IMG/VR virus record: IMGVR_UViG_3300046010_004909
Span: 1 to 23,628 of that record
DNA: 23,628 bases
Reading direction: 5' to 3' (one strand)
Origin: a virus
Translations under genes and position numbers: made by a program
Notes under the pieces: model-generated
What the model was told of the DNA's origin: nothing
Databases searched by the model: none
The model's input: the letters and a program-made list of their open reading frames with translations, nothing else
Shown: positions 20,047 through 23,628 of the stretch, piece after piece
Numbering within the stretch: the first letter of the stretch is position 1
How the letters are laid out: every line of letters begins with the position of its first letter

Positions 20047-20068
20047 GGGGCGGGCTAATCCCCGCCCC
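20047..20068 (+). terminator. GC-rich hairpin after the capsid gene
   Basis: The arms GGGGCGGG (20047-20054) and CCCGCCCC (20061-20068) form a perfect eight-pair, all-GC stem around CTAATC. No T-run follows, so it is a weak terminator at best. It could instead protect the 3' end of capsid mRNA from exonucleases or lower expression of the downstream genes. Confidence 0.6.
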
Positions 20069-20100
20069 ACTCCCTCACATCATTGAAAGGACCATTCGTC

Positions 20101-20430
20101 ATGTCGACGATCTTCTCTCTCAACTCCGGCACCGCAACCGCTACGGCGGGCGCTGCTACTCTTGCCAACCGTTTCGGCAAGGTCACGTCCGAAACGCTCA
20201 CCACGGCGCAGAACGGCGTTTACACCCTGACCATCACCAACACGAGCGTTCGGGCTTCCGATATCGTGCTGGCATCGGTCGCCAATGGCACCAACACGCA
20301 GGGCTCGCCCGTCGTGACCCGCGTTCAGCCTGCCGATGATTCGCTGGTTATTTTGGTCGCCAACCTGCACGCATCGGCGCAGGCCCTTAACGGCACCATC
20401 GTCGTGTCGTTTGCGGCCATGGGTGCCTGA
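20101..20430 (+). CDS. Small beta-rich protein, probable capsid decoration or head protein
   Basis: The start is the ATG at 20101 (MSTIFSLNSGTATATAGAAT), with AAAGGA about nine bases upstream. A longer TTG-start form is rejected. The 109-residue product is Ala/Thr/Val-rich, with alternating hydrophobics (GVYTLTITNTSVRASDIVLA and SLVILVANLHASAQALNGTI) predicting a beta-sandwich. Its size, fold class and place directly downstream of the major capsid gene fit a head decoration protein. I do not recognise a named family. Confidence 0.65.
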   Translation: MSTIFSLNSGTATATAGAATLANRFGKVTSETLTTAQNGVYTLTITNTSVRASDIVLASVANGTNTQGSPVVTRVQPADDSLVILVANLHASAQALNGTIVVSFAAMGA

Positions 20431-20432
20431 TC

Positions 20433-20699
20433 ATGGGCTGGCCGAAAGGCGTCGCTCGCAAACCACAAGGGGCGGCGGAAACGTCGCCTCTTTCCATCTC
20501 AGAACCATTGCAGGAACCTATCATGGCAAATGAACCAAAGGCCGAAGCCACAACCCCGGTCAAGCTGCTTTATGCCTACTGGATTGCGGAAGATGACCGC
20601 GTTGAGGAAGGCACCATCATCGAATTGCCAGTTTCCGAGGCTCGCAAGCTGATCGAAAACGGCAAAGCCGCTCGCGCTGACAAGTTCCCGGGTGAGTGA
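20433..20699 (+). CDS. Hypothetical small virion-region protein
   Basis: Two starts are possible: 20433 (MGWPKGVARKPQ, 88 residues) and 20523 (MANEPKAEATTPVKLLYAYW, 58 residues, with AGGA at good spacing). The first is reported because the short basic 'GWPKG..RKP' opening recurs at the N-terminus of many phage proteins. The second has the better ribosome binding site and may be the true one. The C-terminal 40 residues (AEDDRVEEGTIIELPVSEAR then KLIENGKAARADK) fold as a small alpha/beta domain common in head-region proteins. The function is unknown. Confidence 0.6.
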   Translation: MGWPKGVARKPQGAAETSPLSISEPLQEPIMANEPKAEATTPVKLLYAYWIAEDDRVEEGTIIELPVSEARKLIENGKAARADKFPGE

Positions 20700-20700
20700 C

Positions 20701-21027
20701 ATGGAAATCCAAGATGGTTCATGGACGTTGTTCGACCACGACCCGGACACGGGCCGCACCATCTGGCAGTCTATTGATGACAACGGCGTGATGGTGTTCC
20801 GCGTTGATATGCCGGTTGACGCTGTTCTGGAAGCCAACGCAGAAGCCTACAAGGACGCTGAAGGAACGCGGTTCGGCGAATGGGCGCGCGTCGCGTCTGT
20901 TCCGCTGACCTTGCTGCATTCCAGCGGGCTGCATGAAGCGCACTTGCAGGATGACCAGAAGTTTATCTCACGTTGGATGAACGACGGGGATAACAAGGCT
21001 TTCCGCACAAGACCGGGTGATGTCTAA
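20701..21027 (+). CDS. Conserved phage head-region protein
   Basis: The start at 20701 (MEIQDGSWTLFDHDPDTGRT) has GGTGAG upstream. A GTG start nine bases earlier is less likely. The 108-residue protein has a recurring pattern: 'W.L...DP.TGR..W....' then VFRVDMPVDAVLEANAEAYK, GTRFGEWARVASVPLTLLHS and FISRWMNDGDNKAFRTRPGD. The same arrangement occurs in several podovirus/siphovirus head modules between capsid and adaptor genes. It probably has a virion structural or assembly role that is not defined. It ends with a TAATG junction to the next gene. Confidence 0.65.
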   Translation: MEIQDGSWTLFDHDPDTGRTIWQSIDDNGVMVFRVDMPVDAVLEANAEAYKDAEGTRFGEWARVASVPLTLLHSSGLHEAHLQDDQKFISRWMNDGDNKAFRTRPGDV

Positions 21028-21617
21028 TGTCTGCGCTGGATGATTACCTTGATCTCAGGCTTGCAGTCAGCGAGCACGTCGGCAATCGCGCCATTTCTGA
21101 CGTGTTCCCGCGTCTTGTCCAGTTGGCCGAAACCACGCTGAACAAGAAGCTGCGCACCCGTAAGCAGATGACAACGGCCACGCTGACATTCACCAGCGGC
21201 GTGGCCCCGTTGCCGACGAATTGCCTCGAAATCATCAGCTTGTTCAACATGCACAAAGAGCCAATGCGCGCAACATCGCTCGCTGACGTGCAATTTGAAC
21301 AATCTAGCAACACGCAATACGCTATCGATGGCACGAACGTCGTGATCTACGGTCTGACCGGCACCCGTGAATTGCGCTATTTCGCATCCTTGCCGACGCT
21401 GACGACCAGCCCGACAACGAGCAACTGGCTTCTAGCCGATCACCCGCATGTTTACCTGTATGCGGTGGGCTTTGAGGCTGCCAAGTTCCTGCGTGATCCG
21501 GAATTGGCGACAATGACCGATCAGCTATTTTCCAACGCGCTTGATGAAATCAAGATCGACGACGACCGCAGCCGGTGGGCTAACGGCGTGGTCAGAATGC
21601 AGGCTTACACGCCATGA
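21027..21617 (+). CDS. Head-to-tail adaptor protein
   Basis: This 196-residue protein begins MSALDDYLDLRLAVSEHVGN. The pattern (helical N-terminus, FPRLVQLAETTLNKKLRTRK, beta segment TLTFTSGVAPLPTNCLEIIS, then HPHVYLYAVGFEAAKFLRDP and a helical C-terminus) is that of phage adaptors that dock under the portal in podoviruses. Adaptors bridge portal and tail nozzle and plug the exit after packaging. It starts at a TAATG junction and its stop overlaps the next gene by ATGA. The family call is by pattern and position. Confidence 0.72.
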   Translation: MSALDDYLDLRLAVSEHVGNRAISDVFPRLVQLAETTLNKKLRTRKQMTTATLTFTSGVAPLPTNCLEIISLFNMHKEPMRATSLADVQFEQSSNTQYAIDGTNVVIYGLTGTRELRYFASLPTLTTSPTTSNWLLADHPHVYLYAVGFEAAKFLRDPELATMTDQLFSNALDEIKIDDDRSRWANGVVRMQAYTP

Positions 21618-22222
21618 CGCTGCTTACAATCGTTCAGGACGTTGCGCGCAATACGGCAATTGGCATTCCAGCGACGGCATCAGGCTCGACGGAACGCGAA
21701 ATCGTCAACATCGTGCAATTCGTCAACGACACCGGCCTAGAGCTTGCCCGCCGCGTGGATTGGGGCGCGTTGCGGCAGACTTCGACAAAGACGGGCACGG
21801 GCGTGCTGGTGGCGCATACCATGCCGTCCGGGTATTCGCGTTTGATTAACGGCAATGCCGTATCGGCGAGCGGTGTTCCGGTTCGTGGCGGGCTGTCACC
21901 CGATGAATGGGCATCTTTGACGCCGGTTGAGGGAACGCCAAGGTTCTTTCGTATGCGTGGCAACACCATCAGCTTCTACCCATTTCTCGCTAACGGCGCG
22001 ACGGCGGTTGTGACATTCCAGAGCCTGCATTGGGCATCGAACGGCACAGAGCGTCTGAACCTTGATGCTGAAACGGCGCTTATTCCGGAAGACCTGATCA
22101 CGAAGGGCGCAATCTGGCGTCAGCGTCGCCATGTGGGGCAAGACTTCTCCGATCAGATTGCCGAATATGAAGCTGCGTTGGCTGATTATGCCGCATACGA
22201 CGCGCGGGATCGGTCCCCATGA
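21614..22222 (+). CDS. Second adaptor-like head-closure protein
   Basis: This 202-residue protein begins MTLLTIVQDVARNTAIGIPA and has the adaptor-like arrangement again: a helical segment with IVQFVNDTGLELARRVDWGA, a beta part with FRMRGNTISFYPFLANGATA, then LIPEDLITKGAIWRQRRHVG and a helical end. It resembles the preceding protein in plan more than in sequence. Two adaptor-type proteins in tandem before a nozzle gene is a known podovirus plan. It overlaps both neighbours by ATGA and probably closes the head after packaging. Confidence 0.65.
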   Translation: MTLLTIVQDVARNTAIGIPATASGSTEREIVNIVQFVNDTGLELARRVDWGALRQTSTKTGTGVLVAHTMPSGYSRLINGNAVSASGVPVRGGLSPDEWASLTPVEGTPRFFRMRGNTISFYPFLANGATAVVTFQSLHWASNGTERLNLDAETALIPEDLITKGAIWRQRRHVGQDFSDQIAEYEAALADYAAYDARDRSP

Positions 22223-23628
22223 TCCGGCCCGCTCGCGGTCAACCCAGACAAACGGCAGCGCGTCCGGCTGCGATGAAAAGCAAGACGATGCCGGCCCCTC
22301 GCAAGGGGTGGGTGGTCTCGCAAAACTACGCCATGCAAGAGCCAGAAACAGCTGTTGTCTTGGAAAACTGGTTCCCGACAACGACCGGCTGCCGTGTTCG
22401 TGGCGGCATCGTCAAGCGCGCGACCGTCGGCACCGATCCTGTCGTTTCCATGTGGGAGTATATCGGCTCGGCTGGTCGCAAAGCCTTTGCCGCATCCGAT
22501 GGCAGCATCTTTGACGTTGGCGCTGTTGGTGACCCGAATGTGGCACCTACTGCAACGGTAACAGGCCGGACATCGGACTATTATTCGACACCCCAGATCA
22601 GCACCGTTGGGGGTAACTTTCAATATTGCTTCAACGGCACTGACAAGCCGCTTCTTTATGACGGATCGACCTTTACCGCGATTGATGGTTCATCAACCCC
22701 AGCCATCACGGGCGTCACGACATCGACGCTCAGTCATGGATGGGTTTACGCTAACCGGCTGTTCATGGTCGAAAGTGGCACCATGAACGCATGGTATCTG
22801 CCGGTCGATAGCGTCGGCGGCCTAGCTGATGTCGTGTCCATGAACGGCGTATTCCAGCGCGGCGGCTCGCTTCTGTTCGGCGCTACGTGGTCACTTGATA
22901 CCGGATCCGGCCTTAATCAGAAATGCGTGTTTTTCAGCACGGAAGGCGAGGTTGCCGTCTATCAGGGAACAGACCCCAGCACCCCAGCCAATTGGGGACT
23001 GGAAGGCGTTTATAACATCACCCGACCGCTTGGCATGAAGGCCATCATGCGGGCTGGTGGCGACTTGCTCATTGCGACCGATGACGGCATCATCCCGCTG
23101 TCCGAAGCCATCCGCAAGGACATGGCAGCCCTTACGCTTGCAGCCGTGACGCGCAACATCGAACCGGAATGGCGCAAGGAAGCCACAGCAAGGGCGTCCA
23201 TGCCGTTTGAGATTATCAAGTGGCCACGCAACGCCATGATGGTTGTTAGCCTTCCGCCGGCCTTTGACGGGCTTGAGGATGCGTGTTTTGTCTGCAATCT
23301 CCAGACCGGCGCATGGTGCAAGTTCACGAATTGGCAAACCCGTTCCATGGCCATGGTGAACGAGCGCGGATGGTTCGGCACCAACGACGGCAAGATTTAC
23401 GAAATGGATGTCGGCGGCAATGACGATGGCTTGCCATACACGGCAGCCTATGCCGGCGCGTTTGACCATCTGGATACGCCCGGACGAACCAAGACCGTCA
23501 CCATGGCCCGGACCATCTTTCGCACGGCCAGCCCTGCCATCCCGCGCGTGAGTTGTTCCAAGAATTACGCCACGTCGCTCCCTTCCGTGCCATCGTCGCC
23601 AGCCAACTACATCGTTGACGAATGGGAC
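22219..23628 (+). CDS. Tail nozzle / P22 gp10-like protein, 5' part (runs off right edge)
   Basis: A frame starting at the ATG at 22219 remains open through the last base, giving 470 codons with the C-terminus outside the window. It begins MIRPARGQPRQTAARPAAMK and soon shows PAPRKGWVVSQNYAMQEPET and AVVLENWFPTTTGCRVRGG, the 'GW...N.A...P..A.VLENWFPT..G...RGG' opening of podovirus nozzle and gp10-like DNA-stabilisation proteins. Repeated beta segments follow (GWVYANRLFMVESGTMNAWY, WFGTNDGKIYEMDVGGND), which suit a beta-propeller that forms the nozzle. It overlaps the adaptor gene by ATGA. Confidence 0.78.
   Translation, partial: MIRPARGQPRQTAARPAAMKSKTMPAPRKGWVVSQNYAMQEPETAVVLENWFPTTTGCRVRGGIVKRATVGTDPVVSMWEYIGSAGRKAFAASDGSIFDVGAVGDPNVAPTATVTGRTSDYYSTPQISTVGGNFQYCFNGTDKPLLYDGSTFTAIDGSSTPAITGVTTSTLSHGWVYANRLFMVESGTMNAWYLPVDSVGGLADVVSMNGVFQRGGSLLFGATWSLDTGSGLNQKCVFFSTEGEVAVYQGTDPSTPANWGLEGVYNITRPLGMKAIMRAGGDLLIATDDGIIPLSEAIRKDMAALTLAAVTRNIEPEWRKEATARASMPFEIIKWPRNAMMVVSLPPAFDGLEDACFVCNLQTGAWCKFTNWQTRSMAMVNERGWFGTNDGKIYEMDVGGNDDGLPYTAAYAGAFDHLDTPGRTKTVTMARTIFRTASPAIPRVSCSKNYATSLPSVPSSPANYIVDEWD

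Noticed and set aside
1-23628. tRNA genes, CRISPR arrays and insertion sequences
   Set aside because: I saw no cloverleaf with a GTTC-type arm, no spaced direct-repeat array other than the iterons, and no transposase or terminal inverted repeats.

Overview
The window is about 23.6 kb of a dsDNA bacteriophage or prophage genome, probably a short-tailed (podovirus-type) temperate phage of an alphaproteobacterium. The virion genes support the podovirus call: a P22-type portal with a long C-terminal coiled coil, a scaffold and a DUF5309-type HK97-fold capsid protein, two adaptor-like proteins and a gp10/nozzle-like protein. The host guess is an inference from moderately high GC, a CTTG-type -35 element, and a DnaA-domain-IV / SNF2 helicase / methylase / DUF1064 cassette of the kind common in Hyphomicrobiales phages. 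No integrase, repressor of CI type, lysis gene or tail spike lies inside the window.

Layout. (1) 1-1753 is a leftward early operon of seven small genes, most with ATGA overlaps, ending off the left edge in a Gp157-like gene. (2) 1754-1868 is the divergent control region, with one candidate operator. (3) 1869-9215 is the rightward early operon. It holds a Cro/YdaS-like regulator, several small genes, an attenuator-like hairpin, a DnaA C-terminal-domain protein, an SNF2-type helicase, a beta-class DNA methylase and a DUF1064 nuclease. A replication-initiator-like gene follows, carrying four 11-bp iterons inside its reading frame, then a probable replication partner, a protein ending in an SSB-like acidic tip and several unknowns. 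(4) 9216-9504 has no convincing gene. From 9266 to 9497 the + strand can fold into an elaborate RNA with a three-way junction and crossing helices. (5) 9505-10126 is a leftward three-gene regulatory island with an XRE protein and a promoter overlapped by a perfect 15-bp palindrome. (6) 10209-23628 is the rightward late operon: micro-genes, small and large terminase, portal, accessory virion proteins, scaffold, capsid, decoration-like protein, adaptors, and a nozzle-like gene running off the right edge.

How it works together. The left and middle operons control lysogeny-type decisions and replication. Replication probably starts inside the initiator gene at the iterons, as in lambda gene O. 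The late operon packages DNA through the terminase and portal into a scaffolded capsid, which is closed by the adaptors and nozzle. The most interesting signals are the structured RNA at 9266-9497, the in-gene iteron origin, and the hairpin plus leader ORF in front of the DnaA-like gene.
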